In this document: positions 35,184 to 44,422 of the stretch, one piece after another
How positions within the stretch are numbered: the stretch's first letter is position 1
Layout of the letters: every line of letters begins with the position of its first letter
NCBI RefSeq assembly: GCF_030503735.1
Contig: NZ_CP073096.1
Span: 558,001 to 622,000, forward strand
Direction of reading: 5' to 3'
From: Corynebacterium tuberculostearicum
GTDB lineage: Bacteria; Actinomycetota; Actinomycetes; Mycobacteriales; Mycobacteriaceae
DNA: 64,000 nucleotides
Position numbers and translations under genes: made by a program
Notes under the pieces: model-generated
What the model saw: only the letters and a program-made list of their open reading frames with translations
Told to the model about the DNA's origin: nothing
Database searches by the model: none

Positions 35184-35681
35184 GTGGTTGAACCAGATTT
35201 TACCGATCCACCAACGCCCACCGTAGGTGACCTTCCCGCAGTGGGAGATCCGCTGCCCGAATTTGAACTCATCGGTACCGACCTGAGTCAGATTACCAAT
35301 GAGACTTTTGCGTGCACGCGCCTTATTATCTCTATCTTTCCCTCTATTGAAACCCCTGCCTGCCAGGAGCAACTGCGTCGCTTCCATGAACAAGTTTCGC
35401 AGCTAGACAATACTAAGCTTCTTTGCGCTTCTCGTGACTTGCCCTTTACTCTCAAGCGCTTTTGTGCGTCTAAGGGCATTGACGGTGTCATCGCCGCCTC
35501 CGCATTTCGATCGGACTTTGGCGAGAAGTTCGGCGTGACCGTACGCGATTCCGTCTTGGAAGGTCTTCTTGCCCGGTCCGTGGTGGTGGCTGATGAAAAC
35601 CATAAAATCATCCACACTGAAATGGTGCCAGGCGTTGTTACCCAGCTGGACTATGAAAAGGTATGGGACGTATTGCGATAA
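35184..35681 (+). CDS. tpx: Thiol peroxidase Tpx
   Basis: A 165-residue peroxiredoxin of the Tpx type. The peroxidatic cysteine is in FPSIETPACQEQLRRF and the resolving cysteine in LPFTLKRFCASKG, with RSDFGEKFGV and LLARSVVVADENHKI also conserved. It reduces peroxides with thioredoxin. GTG 35184 follows TACCCT (35170-35175) by only eight bases and no ribosome site is visible, so a leaderless transcript is possible. The gene is ended by a clear terminator. Confidence 0.9.
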   Translation: MVEPDFTDPPTPTVGDLPAVGDPLPEFELIGTDLSQITNETFACTRLIISIFPSIETPACQEQLRRFHEQVSQLDNTKLLCASRDLPFTLKRFCASKGIDGVIAASAFRSDFGEKFGVTVRDSVLEGLLARSVVVADENHKIIHTEMVPGVVTQLDYEKVWDVLR

Positions 35682-35695
35682 TCATTCCGATGGTT

Positions 35696-35740
35696 CCGGT
35701 CTCCGCTCATTGAGAAGATGGGGGAGGCCGGCTCTTTTTT
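35696..35740 (+). terminator. Terminator of tpx
   Basis: CCGGTCTCC (35696-35704) pairs with GGAGGCCGG (35723-35731), with one G-T pair, and is followed by CTCTTTTTT. It separates tpx from the MBL gene. Confidence 0.8.
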
Positions 35741-35764
35741 ATGGCGGCAGCTAGGGTGGTGGGT

Positions 35765-36400
35765 ATGGAAATCTACGGTTTTACTGCCGGCCCCTTTCAC
35801 TCCAATACTTATGTGATTTCAGAGGGACGTCGCGCCTTCATTGTTGATCCCGGCATGGATGCGATGGAAAAAGTCTTAGAACATGACTTTGACTATGAGG
35901 CTATCGTGCTTACCCACGGCCACATTGACCACACCCGAGACGCCGGCGCCCTGGCGAAAAAGCTTGATATCCCTGTCTATATTCATCCCGCTGATAAATT
36001 CATGCTGGATCGTGGCGAAGGTGTTTCGGCGCAAGCGCAAGAGCTTTTCGACGCCGCGCACATGACCCCCATCGAAACCGTCCGCGAGCTGCGCGATGGG
36101 GAAATTCTAGAGCTGCTCAGTCATGAATTCACCCTTAAACACGCGCCTGGGCATTCGCCGGGGTGCGTCATAATCGTCTCGCAGGACTTTGCACTAACTG
36201 GGGATGTGTTATTTGCCGGTGCCATTGGGCGCACTGACCTGCCTCACTCGGACCCCGATGCCATGCAAAAGTCGCTCGCCGGCCCAGTATGGAGCTTGGC
36301 AGACAACCTAGACCTTTTGCCCGGGCACGGCCCCACCACCACGATGCGCAAGGAGAGGGCGACCAATCCCTTCTTCGCTACGTTGAGGGAGGTACTGTAA
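35765..36400 (+). CDS. Metallo-beta-lactamase fold hydrolase (glyoxalase II-like)
   Basis: A 211-residue hydrolase with the metal-binding motif [10 protein letters not shown], a downstream [21 protein letters not shown] and a final LPGHGPTTT. These fit the YcbL/GloB-like small MBL enzymes, two zinc ions per site. The substrate, possibly a glutathione- or mycothiol-type thioester, is unknown. ATG 35765 gives the family start MEIYGF; a longer form from 35741 would begin at the tpx terminator. hisS starts six bases after its stop, as in Rv2581c-Rv2580c. Confidence 0.85.
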   Translation: MEIYGFTAGPFHSNTYVISEGRRAFIVDPGMDAMEKVLEHDFDYEAIVLTHGHIDHTRDAGALAKKLDIPVYIHPADKFMLDRGEGVSAQAQELFDAAHMTPIETVRELRDGEILELLSHEFTLKHAPGHSPGCVIIVSQDFALTGDVLFAGAIGRTDLPHSDPDAMQKSLAGPVWSLADNLDLLPGHGPTTTMRKERATNPFFATLREVL

Positions 36401-36405
36401 TACCC

Positions 36406-37695
36406 GTGAGTAATAAGAAGCAGTTCCAAGCCCTGTCCGCTCCCAAAGGCGTCCCGGACTACTTTCCGCCGCAGTCTGCCGCGTTCTATAAGGTGCGCCA
36501 GACCATGGTAGAGCAGGCGCATCTGTCCGGTTTCCAGCACATTGAGCTGCCAATTTTTGAAGACACCGCGCTGTTTGCCCGGGGAGTAGGCGAGTCCACC
36601 GACGTGGTCTCGAAAGAGATGTACACTTTTGCAGACCGCGGAGATCGCTCTGTTACCTTGCGTCCGGAAGGTACCGCCGGCGTGATGCGCTCGGTCATCG
36701 AGCACAATCTGGACCGCGGCCAACTGCCCGTGAAGCTCAACTATTTTGGCCCCTTCTTCCGCTATGAGCGCCCGCAAGCAGGCCGCTACCGCCAGCTACA
36801 GCAAGTCGGTGTAGAAGCTATTGGAGTGGACGATCCTGCGCTTGACGCCGAGGTCATCGCTTTGGCGGATCGTTCCTTCCGCGCGCTGGGGCTTAGCGGC
36901 TTCCGCCTTGAGCTCACTAGCTTGGGCGATCGCAACTGCCGCCCAGCTTACCGCGAGAAGCTGCAGGAATTCCTCTTTAAACTCGACTTGGATGAAGAAA
37001 CCCGCCACCGTGCAGAGATCAATCCTTTGCGCGTGCTGGACGACAAGCGCCCGGAAGTCCAAGAGCAGCTTGCCGACGTTCCCTTGATACTCGACCACCT
37101 CAATGACGAATGCCGCGAGCACTTCGACACTGTCACCGGCATGCTGAACGATATGGGTGTAGCCTACGAGATTAATCCACGCATGGTCCGTGGCTTGGAC
37201 TACTACACCAAGACCTGCTTCGAGTTCGTCCACGATGGACTTGGTGCGCAGTCCGGCATCGGCGGCGGTGGTCGCTACGACGGTCTGATGGCCCAGCTTG
37301 GTGGCCAGGATCTATCCGGTATCGGCTACGGCTTGGGCGTCGACCGCGCCTTGCTGGCGTTGGAAGCAGAAGGCATCACCTTAGATGGCGTTGATTCTCG
37401 CGTAGATGTCTTTGGCATAGCACTTGGTGCTGCTGCAAAGCGCACGATGACTTCTCTTATCAATGACATCCGCAAGGCCGGCATCTCGGCGGATATGTCC
37501 TTCGGAGATCGTGGACTTAAGGGCGCGATGAAGGGCGCTGACCGAGCAGGTGCACGATTCGCGCTGGTCTTGGGAGATCAGGAGCTAGAAAACGGCACCG
37601 TCGCGCTAAAAGACTTGGCGGCGCACGAGCAGCATGATGTCAACCTGAAGGATCTGGTATCCGTCGTTGCCCGAGAAATGCACGGCGAGGCGTAG
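36406..37695 (+). CDS. hisS: Histidyl-tRNA synthetase
   Basis: A 429-residue class II synthetase. Motif 1 region [11 protein letters not shown], motif 2 in [18 protein letters not shown], histidine loops [13 protein letters not shown] and GGGGRYDGL, and motif 3 in [13 protein letters not shown] are present, with a C-terminal anticodon-binding domain ([14 protein letters not shown]). GTG 36406 is chosen because upstream codons are in the MBL gene; the best ribosome site (GGGAGG) is 14 bases away, a long spacing. Confidence 0.96.
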   Translation: MSNKKQFQALSAPKGVPDYFPPQSAAFYKVRQTMVEQAHLSGFQHIELPIFEDTALFARGVGESTDVVSKEMYTFADRGDRSVTLRPEGTAGVMRSVIEHNLDRGQLPVKLNYFGPFFRYERPQAGRYRQLQQVGVEAIGVDDPALDAEVIALADRSFRALGLSGFRLELTSLGDRNCRPAYREKLQEFLFKLDLDEETRHRAEINPLRVLDDKRPEVQEQLADVPLILDHLNDECREHFDTVTGMLNDMGVAYEINPRMVRGLDYYTKTCFEFVHDGLGAQSGIGGGGRYDGLMAQLGGQDLSGIGYGLGVDRALLALEAEGITLDGVDSRVDVFGIALGAAAKRTMTSLINDIRKAGISADMSFGDRGLKGAMKGADRAGARFALVLGDQELENGTVALKDLAAHEQHDVNLKDLVSVVAREMHGEA

Positions 37696-37711
37696 GCTTC
37701 CTTCAGATTCA

Positions 37712-37744
37712 GGGCATCGCGCTTAGGCGCGGTGCCCCCTTTTT
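37712..37744 (+). terminator. Terminator between hisS and the TetR gene
   Basis: GGGCATCGCGC (37712-37722) pairs with GCGCGGTGCCC (37727-37737) including one G-T pair, with a four-base loop and CCCTTTTTAT after it. It probably serves hisS; it overlaps the last codons of the convergent TetR gene. Confidence 0.8.
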
Positions 37745-38298
37745 ATGCCCGCCAGGTAGAGATCAATGATCTTTTCTTGAATATCTGGCTGGTAGGACTC
37801 AATATCCACTTCGCGCGGGCGTGCCAAACTCAAAAGGCCCACGATGAATTCAAGGTGGGTGACACCAGGTCCGATTTCACCTTGTTGCTGCCCGAGCTCA
37901 ATAAAGCGCCGGCCGTTGCGCTCCAAAAGATCTCGCTGGGCGATAAGTTCGGGGCTGAGAGAATCCAGATCCTCTGGCGCGAAGGCAGGAATGAGCGTAT
38001 TTAAGCCCATGGTAAGAATATGGGTGGCGTAGGCTCTTACATGGTCTTCGCCTGAGGCAGGAGAATGCTCAAAATCTGCGATGAGGCGCTGTTGAAATTG
38101 TGCGAAAGCATTGCCGATGTATCCTGCGCACGCACGGATTAGGAGCGCGCGGTTAGGGAAGTTCCGATAAACGGTGGCTACGCTCACCCCGGCCTGGGCA
38201 GCAACCTTATCTAGGGCAACATCATCGCCGTGAGTCCGAAAGAGCTGACACGCCGCGGCAATGATCGCCGTGCGGCGGTGGAGGGCATCTGCTCGCAT
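37723..38298 (-). CDS. TetR-family transcriptional regulator
   Basis: A 191-residue regulator. The N-terminal helix-turn-helix is clear: ALDKVAAQAGVSVATVYRNFPNRALLIRA. The C-terminal ligand-binding part is helical and ends in LYLAGIKRGHRA. The gene begins nine bases after the sdaA stop on the same strand, so it is co-transcribed with sdaA and may control it. The ligand is unknown. Its end overlaps the hisS terminator. Confidence 0.9.
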   Translation of the reverse strand: MRADALHRRTAIIAAACQLFRTHGDDVALDKVAAQAGVSVATVYRNFPNRALLIRACAGYIGNAFAQFQQRLIADFEHSPASGEDHVRAYATHILTMGLNTLIPAFAPEDLDSLSPELIAQRDLLERNGRRFIELGQQQGEIGPGVTHLEFIVGLLSLARPREVDIESYQPDIQEKIIDLYLAGIKRGHRA

Positions 38299-38307
38299 GC
38301 GAAACCT

Positions 38308-39717
38308 TTAGCACTCCACCTGGGAAACGCTAAAGCCCATGGTCTTAGCTAACCCGCCTAGCGAGGTCTCTTTGTATTTGGACAGCATATCGCGACCAGT
38401 TTCTGCCATGGTCTGGACCGCATTGTCCAAGGTGACGTGATGAGTGCCTTCACCCATTTTGGCCATGCGGGCCGCATTGATGGACTTCACCGCACCGATG
38501 GCATTGCGTTCGATGCATGGAATCTGCACTAATCCGCCAACTGGATCACAGGTCAGGCCTAAGTTGTGCTCCAATGCGATCTCCGCGGCGTTTTCTACTT
38601 GGGCAGGCGCGGCGCCGAGTAACTCTGCCATACCAGCGGCAGCCATAGCAGAGGCAGAACCGACCTCACCTTGACAACCAACCTCAGCTCCAGAAATGGA
38701 CGCGTTTTCCTTAATGATCGTGCCGATGGCTCCAGCGGTCAATAGATAGCGGCGCGCCGTCGAGCGGGTAAAGTCGGCACGGAAATCACGGGCATAATGC
38801 AAGACTGCGGGAATGATACCGCAAGCACCGTTAGTAGGCGCGGTAATAACGCGACCACCAGCGGCGTTTTGTTCATTGACGGCTAGTGCATACAGGTTTA
38901 CCCACTCCATAGCGGAGAATCCACAGCTGGTGTCATCCTGGTCTCGCAATAATTGGGCATACATCTTCGGAGCGCGGCGTGGCACGCGCAGGCCGCCTGG
39001 TAAAAGGCCTTTGGTAGATATGCCCTCGGTAACGCACTCACGCATAATGTCCCAAACCAAATCGAGGTGCTGCACAACGAATTCCGCACCGCCTTCATCT
39101 TGGTGCAAGACTTCCTCGTTGGCTAAAACGATTTCCCAAATCGCCTTATCGTGGGCTTCGCAAAGGTTGAGTAGCTCTTCGCCCGTGGTGAACTTATAAG
39201 GAACGGAGTCATCTACTTGCGCTGCTGCCACGCCGGCGGGTACCTCATTGCTTTCGGCGACTTCCGCATCCAGTTCTGCTCGGGAGAGGATGAAGCCGCC
39301 TCCGACGGAGAAGTATTCCTCCTTATCGGCAATGACATTTCCGTCTTCATCCCACGCGCTAAAGATCATTCCATTCGGATGTTGGGGAAGCGGCTCGTTG
39401 TCAAAGACGATTTCATAGCCCACTGAGCCGCGTGGTCCAGTAATAGTTCCCTCGCTGGGTATAAAACCACCGGCGTGTGGTTCAGCATCGATCGGCACGC
39501 TTAGAGGATCCCATCCGGCGAGCCCGAGGATGACCGCTCGGTCAGATGCGTGCCCGCGGCCGGTGGCAGAAAGGGAACCGCGCAACTCGGTATACACCTT
39601 GGCCGGATGCGTCTCGAGGGAATCGAGGAAGTGCTTAGCAGCACGCATTGGCCCCACGGTGTGAGAAGAAGAGGGGCCAATACCAATGGAGAAGATGTCT
39701 GTGACGCTAATTGTCAT
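38308..39717 (-). CDS. sdaA: L-serine ammonia-lyase (iron-sulfur type)
   Basis: A 469-residue single-chain enzyme with fused beta and alpha domains. It starts MTISVTDIFSIGIGPSSSHTVGPM; the [4Fe-4S] cysteines are in GAEVGCQGE, LTCDPVGG and IPCIERNA; APTNGACGIIPAV is also conserved. It deaminates L-serine to pyruvate and ammonia. ATG 39717 gives the family N-terminus; upstream in-frame sequence to 39858 does not look coding. An inverted repeat TTCTTG/CAAGAA lies at 39760-39782. The TetR gene follows. Confidence 0.95.
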   Translation of the reverse strand: MTISVTDIFSIGIGPSSSHTVGPMRAAKHFLDSLETHPAKVYTELRGSLSATGRGHASDRAVILGLAGWDPLSVPIDAEPHAGGFIPSEGTITGPRGSVGYEIVFDNEPLPQHPNGMIFSAWDEDGNVIADKEEYFSVGGGFILSRAELDAEVAESNEVPAGVAAAQVDDSVPYKFTTGEELLNLCEAHDKAIWEIVLANEEVLHQDEGGAEFVVQHLDLVWDIMRECVTEGISTKGLLPGGLRVPRRAPKMYAQLLRDQDDTSCGFSAMEWVNLYALAVNEQNAAGGRVITAPTNGACGIIPAVLHYARDFRADFTRSTARRYLLTAGAIGTIIKENASISGAEVGCQGEVGSASAMAAAGMAELLGAAPAQVENAAEIALEHNLGLTCDPVGGLVQIPCIERNAIGAVKSINAARMAKMGEGTHHVTLDNAVQTMAETGRDMLSKYKETSLGGLAKTMGFSVSQVEC

Positions 39718-39759
39718 AGTTAAGCTATGCCGAACCTTTCTGGGAGGATGAGTAACAGA

Positions 39760-39782
39760 TTCTTGTACTGATCGATCAAGAA
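39760..39782. promoter_or_regulatory. Candidate operator upstream of sdaA
   Basis: TTCTTG (39760-39765) and CAAGAA (39777-39782) are perfect arms with an 11-base centre, itself containing the palindrome GATCGATC. The site is 43 bases upstream of the sdaA ATG, in a 173-base gap, where a regulator such as the downstream TetR protein could act. Confidence 0.35.
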
Positions 39783-39890
39783 AATCAAGATAGAACTGGA
39801 GAGCAAAAGGGGATTTTATGTGACCAGCGTAGCGAAAGTCACACCCGCTATCAATCACGGCAAATCCATGGACGGACCGCAGTATTTGTC

Positions 39891-40550
39891 CTATTTCTCG
39901 TAACCGTTCAGCAACTTCTCCAAAGGGATGAAGCTATCCTTCGACAGCGCGGTGGCAGGGCGGCCGCCCTGATTGCTGAAGTCCTCTGCGATCCCGGTGA
40001 CCCGATCTCTCGGAGCTACTATTTGGTCCGCCAGCTGATTTGCCGAGCGTTCGATACGAGCCGCAATGCGATCCCCCTCTGGAGTGCCAAAGTCCTCTGC
40101 AGCTTGAAATACCCCTGTCGGCACCACGCTCGCGTGTAGATAGTTAAATAGCGGCCGAAGTGCATAGTCCAAAATCAGGGAGTGACGCGAGGACCCAGCG
40201 GTGGCGGCGATGATGGTGGGAAGCCCGTCTAGTGCGCCTGGCTCCAAGGTATCAAAGAACATTTTGAATAGGCCCGAATAGCTGCCTTGAAATACAGGGG
40301 TGACGGCAATTAATCCATCAGCGTGGGCAACTAGGTGCTTTGCCTTAGCTAACAGGGGTGTTTGCGCCGACCAGTCGGTCATCGCTGTGGCCAGTTCGCC
40401 AGCCAAATCGCGGATTTCAATTACGTTTACCTGAGTCCCTTCACCTCTTGCACAAGTCTTGGCGCGGGTAGCTTCCGCTAGCCTGTCTGCCAGCTTGCGC
40501 GAGGAAGATGGTTGGGAAAGGCCAGCTGAGATGACTAGAAGAGAGCGCAT
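39891..40550 (-). CDS. FMN reductase, CE1759 family
   Basis: A 219-residue flavodoxin-like NAD(P)H:FMN reductase. It begins MRSLLVISAGLSQPSSSRKLADRL and has the flavin-loop segments VTPVFQGSYSGLFKMFFDTL and ATAGSSRHSLILDYALRPLF. It supplies reduced FMN. The gene lies seven bases after the luciferase-like monooxygenase, its known partner family, so the two very probably work as a two-component system. Substrate unknown. Confidence 0.88.
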   Translation of the reverse strand: MRSLLVISAGLSQPSSSRKLADRLAEATRAKTCARGEGTQVNVIEIRDLAGELATAMTDWSAQTPLLAKAKHLVAHADGLIAVTPVFQGSYSGLFKMFFDTLEPGALDGLPTIIAATAGSSRHSLILDYALRPLFNYLHASVVPTGVFQAAEDFGTPEGDRIAARIERSANQLADQIVAPRDRVTGIAEDFSNQGGRPATALSKDSFIPLEKLLNGYEK

Positions 40551-40557
40551 AATCTAC

Positions 40558-41670
40558 TTAAATCTCCTTTCCTGGACTGACCTTAAAGTGTGGTGAGCTC
40601 GGTTCAGAAAGCAAGCTGACGTGCGTCGGTGGATCAGAAGGAATGTGACTCGGTCGGCGCTGCTCGAAGCGACGGCGCAATTCAGGGACTACTTGCCTTC
40701 CAAGGATTTCAATCTGGTCTAAAACTACCTCTTGTGGCAGCCCGGCATGATCAATCAGGAATAGCTGACGTTGATAGTCGCCTGCCCATTCAGCGAAGCT
40801 GAGAGTCTTTTCTACCACTTGTTCAACGGTGCCGACCGTCAGCGGGGTCTGCGCCGTGAAGTCTTCGAGGCTCGGGCCGTGGCCATAGACTGGCGCGTTG
40901 TCGAAGTACGGGCGGAAGAAATCTTTCGCTTCCTGCTCGGTATCGCCGATAAAGACTTGTCCGCCAAGGCCCACGATTGCTTGGTCTGCTTGACCATGGC
41001 CGTAACTTTCAAAGCGGCGTCGATAAAGGTTCACTAACTGAGCGGTGTGCTCCCTATTCCAAAAGATATTGTTATGGAAAAATCCATCGCCGTAGTAGGC
41101 GGCTTGCTCTGCAATCTGTGGCGAGCGAATTGAACCATGCCAGACAAACGGCGGAACCGCATCTAATGGGGCCGGAGTAGCGGTAAACCCCTCCAATCCA
41201 GCACGAAACTTTCCTTGCCAGTTAACAACCGGCTCGCGCCAGAGTTTACGCAGAAGGTGATAGTTCTCAATGGCCAAAGGGATTCCCTGCTGGATGTCCT
41301 TGCCGAACCACGGATAGACTGGGCCGGAATTTCCACGGCCTAGCATGAGATCTACGCGACCGTCAGCAAGGTGCTGCAGGAAGGCGTAGTCCTCTGCGAT
41401 TTTTACCGGGTCATTGGTAGTTATGAGGGTGGTTGCAGTAGACAGCTGCAAGCGCTCCGTTTGGGCGGCGATATAAGCCAAATGCGTGGTAGGCGAGGAC
41501 GGCACGAAAGGCGGATTGTGGTGCTCGCCGGTGGCGAAGACGTCGAGGCCGACTTCTTCAGCCTTGAGCGCGATTTCCGTTAAATTCCGGATGCGCTCAG
41601 ATTCAGTGGGGGTCTTTCCCGAGACAGGATCAGTAGTGAGATCCCCAATACTGAATATGCCGAATTGCAT
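40558..41670 (-). CDS. Luciferase-like FMN-dependent monooxygenase, CE1758 family
   Basis: A 370-residue TIM-barrel LLM-class flavin enzyme. Conserved parts: DVFATGEHHNPPF, STTLITTNDPVKIAEDYAFL, GRVDLMLGRGNSGPVYPWFG and GFFHNNIFW. It oxidises an unidentified small molecule using FMNH2 and oxygen. ATG 41670 has AGAAAGG upstream. The disordered tail (PSDPPTHVSLLSEPSSPH) is short. Downstream of the broken HEPN/CBS gene by 60 bases and upstream of its FMN reductase. Confidence 0.9.
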   Translation of the reverse strand: MQFGIFSIGDLTTDPVSGKTPTESERIRNLTEIALKAEEVGLDVFATGEHHNPPFVPSSPTTHLAYIAAQTERLQLSTATTLITTNDPVKIAEDYAFLQHLADGRVDLMLGRGNSGPVYPWFGKDIQQGIPLAIENYHLLRKLWREPVVNWQGKFRAGLEGFTATPAPLDAVPPFVWHGSIRSPQIAEQAAYYGDGFFHNNIFWNREHTAQLVNLYRRRFESYGHGQADQAIVGLGGQVFIGDTEQEAKDFFRPYFDNAPVYGHGPSLEDFTAQTPLTVGTVEQVVEKTLSFAEWAGDYQRQLFLIDHAGLPQEVVLDQIEILGRQVVPELRRRFEQRRPSHIPSDPPTHVSLLSEPSSPHFKVSPGKEI

Positions 41671-41730
41671 GGTTGCCTTTCTATGCGGTGCACAGGAGTG
41701 AAAATAATCGCAGCGCCTACGTCTGGCGAA

Positions 41731-42452
41731 TTACTCCCATTCTAGGGCATCAAAAAGTGCCGGTAGATTGGCTGGGGTGACCAAGCGCAGGGGAGTCTCA
41801 TTCACTTTGCCGTGTTCCGTGATGGCGGCTGCACAAGAGCGGTGGCCTTGGCTATCTGTTTCTGAGAGGCAATCCATCGTCTCCTGCACGCTTGCTGTTC
41901 GGGCAAGGAAGATGGCGTGATCGCTGGGTTCTTTGTATTTCACAATGTCTGCTATGTCTGCAGCATCGAGAACGTGATTATCGCTGAGATCTGCGGCGAC
42001 CCATCGCGCAATGGTGTTGGTGGTCAGCAAAGCGGTGAAGGTGCCCTCATCGTAGATGGGAATCTGGGAAAATCCTTATCCTTAATGACTCTAAAGGCCT
42101 CCATGATGGAGGTCGAGGAGGTCAAGGTAAACATTTTTCGCGGGTGCAAAACGTGGAGGGTATAGGGAGGAGAAACCACTACGTCTCGGAGAGCGGAGAT
42201 CTGTTTGACCACTGCCTCGTGTGGTTCTGCGATGGGCTCTGATTTGTAATAGCGCCCGTGAGAAATTGCATTGCGGAGATTAGAAAAATCTTTGAGCGCT
42301 TCGGCTTGTTTACTAGAAAGAATGTGCTTGTCTCGTGCCTTGTCTACGATCCGCCAGAAGGAATCCGAGTTTTCCGCTTTAAGAGTGGAGCGCAAGTGCT
42401 GTTCAATGTCATTAAATGCGGCTAAGAATGCAGTGGCTCGGTGCGCGGTCAT
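41731..42452 (-). pseudogene. Frameshifted HEPN-like/CBS-domain gene
   Basis: Two overlapping frames make one protein of about 240 residues if a base is restored. The first frame (42452 to 42024) gives an all-helical N-terminal part with the Rx4H motif RNAISHG, as in HEPN RNase-like domains, then the start of a CBS-like region (TSSTSIMEAFRVIKDKDF). At about 42064-42072, on the coding strand GATTTTCCCAG, the frame slips. The other frame continues with QIPIYDEGTFTALLTTNTIARWV, classical CBS sequence, and more CBS-type sequence to the stop at 41731. Restoring one T in the TTTT run gives DFSQIPIYDEG. Either a real loss or an assembly error. ATG 42452 lacks a ribosome site; TACACT seven bases upstream hints at a leaderless start. 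Confidence 0.75.
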
Positions 42453-42516
42453 ATGGGCCAGTGTAGAGAAGGAGGGCGTCGCTAAGCAGAGCGCTTGGCT
42501 AGGCTACCGAAGGAAA

Positions 42517-42552
42517 ATCCTCTAGCCCCGGCAAAACTGCCGGTGAGGCTAG
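42517..42552 (-). terminator. Terminator of the phosphate transporter gene
   Basis: CTAGCC (42522-42527) with GGCTAG (42547-42552) encloses CCGGCA (42528-42533) and TGCCGG (42538-42543), a 12-base interrupted stem with loop AAAC. On the minus strand it runs into AGGATTTTCC. GCGGA/TCCGC nearby (42552-42570) makes a second small hairpin. Confidence 0.65.
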
Positions 42553-42595
42553 CGGATGCGGTGAGTCCGCCGAGGATACGCGATGAGAGAACGTC

Positions 42596-44203
42596 CTAGA
42601 AGACTACGCGCAACACAGACACGGTAATTGCAGCGATGACTGCTGCGGCGGGCAGAGTGATGACCCACGCCAGAGCGATAGGCTTCATCAAGTTCCAGTT
42701 AGCTGCCTTATTGACAATTCCAACGCCTAGCACCGCACCGATGAGAATGTGGGTAGAAGAAACAGGCAGACCCAAAATGGAGGACCCCATCACCACACCG
42801 GCCGCGGCAAGCTCAGCAGCGAAGCCGGAGGAAGGGTGCATTTGCGTCAAGCCGGAGCCCACAGTCTGAATCACAAAGCGGCCAATGAACCACAGACCAG
42901 AAATGAGAGCGACACCCATGGCAATCATGACGGCAACGGGGACGGCAGCTTCATCGCTTACCTGGCCGGTCTTGAGGACGTCAATAACCGCAGCGAAGGG
43001 GCCAATGGCATTGGCAATGTCGTTGGAACCGTGGGAGAAGGCGAAAGCGGAGGCGGTAAAGACCTGCATCCAAGAAAAGAGAAGGAAGGTGGATTTAGCC
43101 AGCGACTTCTTTTTCAGGGAGCGGGCGAAAATGAAGACGGCCATCCACACCACGGCGCCGACCATGCCCATGACCAAAAGGTTCTGAAGAACGCTGAAAT
43201 CGAGTCCGGTGTGCTTGAGACCCTTGAACATCACCATGGCGGAAATGATGATGGCACCAATGGCGGCGAGCACCGGTACCCAGCTCTCCAGGGCGCGGTG
43301 AGCCTTGACATCATCCATGTCCTTGTTGAGGTTATAAAGATCGCGGTAGTACTCAGATTCCAGCTGATCCGGATCGAAGTCTTCTTCCGCCACCAAGGCG
43401 GCGTCCCGGGCCATGGCGTTGGTGTAGCTAATCTGCTGGAGCTCATTGAGGCGAGCAAAGCGAGTCTTGTGCTCTTGGCGCAGCTCCGCGCGACGGGTCT
43501 TGATTTCGCGTAGTTTTTGGTCCGCTTCCTCGTTGTAGACCAAGATTGAGGTCTTAATCCATTTGAACAGGATAAACGCGGCGAGACCGCCGAGGACAGG
43601 GGAGAGCACCCACGAGATGGCAATGGTGCCAATCTCGCCCCACTGCACCATGCTCCAGCCGCCCTTGCCGGTGACAAAGCCGACCGTGAGCGCAGCGCCG
43701 ACGATGCCGCCGACGATGGAGTGGGTGGTGGAGACAGGCCAGCCCATACGAGTGGCAACGAGTAGCCAAATCGCCGCACCCAGCAGGGATGACATCATGA
43801 TGTAGACGAATTCCATGGGGTCTAGTCCATCGATGGCGTCAAGGTCCACGATTCCGGATCGGACGGTATCGGTGACTTCGCCGCCGGCGAGGATGGCGCC
43901 GGAGACCTCGAAGATAGCGGCGACAACGAGGGCTTGCTTCATAGACAACGTTCCAGCACCTACGGAGGTACCGAAGGAATTGGCAACGTCATTGCCGCCA
44001 ATATTAAAGGCCATGAACAGGGCGAAGAGAATGGCGGCGCCAAGGAGAATGGGCTTAGAGCCATCGACGTAGTCGTGGCCCCAGATCATAAAGCCGATGA
44101 GGGTAACGGCGGTAAGGCCGCCGAAGATGGCGTGCCAAATCCAGTCGTTGCCCTTGCCGTTGACGGCTTCGATATCCGTCATTTGAGCGGTAGGGGTAGA
44201 CAC
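42596..44203 (-). CDS. pit: PiT-family inorganic phosphate transporter
   Basis: A 535-residue transporter with about ten membrane helices and the two PiT signatures, [19 protein letters not shown] near residue 70 and [17 protein letters not shown] in the second half; the STTHSIVGG and SSTHILIGA segments also repeat. It takes up phosphate with protons as a metal-phosphate complex. A central cytosolic region (about residues 205-305) is rich in Arg/Glu/Gln and probably coiled. ATG 44203 has AGGTTCCTCC upstream (partly a ribosome site). Its 219-base upstream gap holds the hairpin at 44240-44263. Confidence 0.94.
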   Translation of the reverse strand: MSTPTAQMTDIEAVNGKGNDWIWHAIFGGLTAVTLIGFMIWGHDYVDGSKPILLGAAILFALFMAFNIGGNDVANSFGTSVGAGTLSMKQALVVAAIFEVSGAILAGGEVTDTVRSGIVDLDAIDGLDPMEFVYIMMSSLLGAAIWLLVATRMGWPVSTTHSIVGGIVGAALTVGFVTGKGGWSMVQWGEIGTIAISWVLSPVLGGLAAFILFKWIKTSILVYNEEADQKLREIKTRRAELRQEHKTRFARLNELQQISYTNAMARDAALVAEEDFDPDQLESEYYRDLYNLNKDMDDVKAHRALESWVPVLAAIGAIIISAMVMFKGLKHTGLDFSVLQNLLVMGMVGAVVWMAVFIFARSLKKKSLAKSTFLLFSWMQVFTASAFAFSHGSNDIANAIGPFAAVIDVLKTGQVSDEAAVPVAVMIAMGVALISGLWFIGRFVIQTVGSGLTQMHPSSGFAAELAAAGVVMGSSILGLPVSSTHILIGAVLGVGIVNKAANWNLMKPIALAWVITLPAAAVIAAITVSVLRVVF

Positions 44204-44239
44204 AGGAGGAACCTTTCAGGAAAGCGTGCACAAGAGGTA

Positions 44240-44263
44240 TCACCGCGCTTTACAGCGCGGTGA
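44240..44263 (-). other. Leader hairpin upstream of pit
   Basis: TCACCGCGC (44240-44248) and GCGCGGTGA (44255-44263) pair perfectly over nine bases with a six-base loop, 37 bases upstream of the pit start. No T-run follows. It may be an mRNA leader structure or an operator; there is no similarity to a riboswitch that I recognise. Confidence 0.45.
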
Positions 44264-44387
44264 GGGGGATTCTCAGTGGAAGTTCTTATCTAGAGGATGC
44301 AGGTTCAGACTAAGGTTCCTAGGTGTCCGGAAAGTGAACTTAAAGTGTGGATCCCGTAAAGGTAGTGTGGCTATTGGCGAACTTAAC

Positions 44388-44410
44388 GACCGCCGCTGTA
44401 TGCGGTGGTC
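44388..44410 (-). terminator. Hairpin after the metallopeptidase gene
   Basis: GACCGCCGC (44388-44396) pairs with GCGGTGGTC (44402-44410), with one G-T pair and a five-base loop, twelve bases beyond the metallopeptidase stop. Read on the minus strand it is followed by GTTAAGTTCG, a poor T-run. Confidence 0.45.
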
Positions 44411-44422
44411 ACATTTAGAGCT

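Noticed and set aside
42749..43513. 254-residue plus-strand frame opposite pit
   Set aside because: Gly/His/Asp-rich shadow; PiT motifs are on the minus strand.
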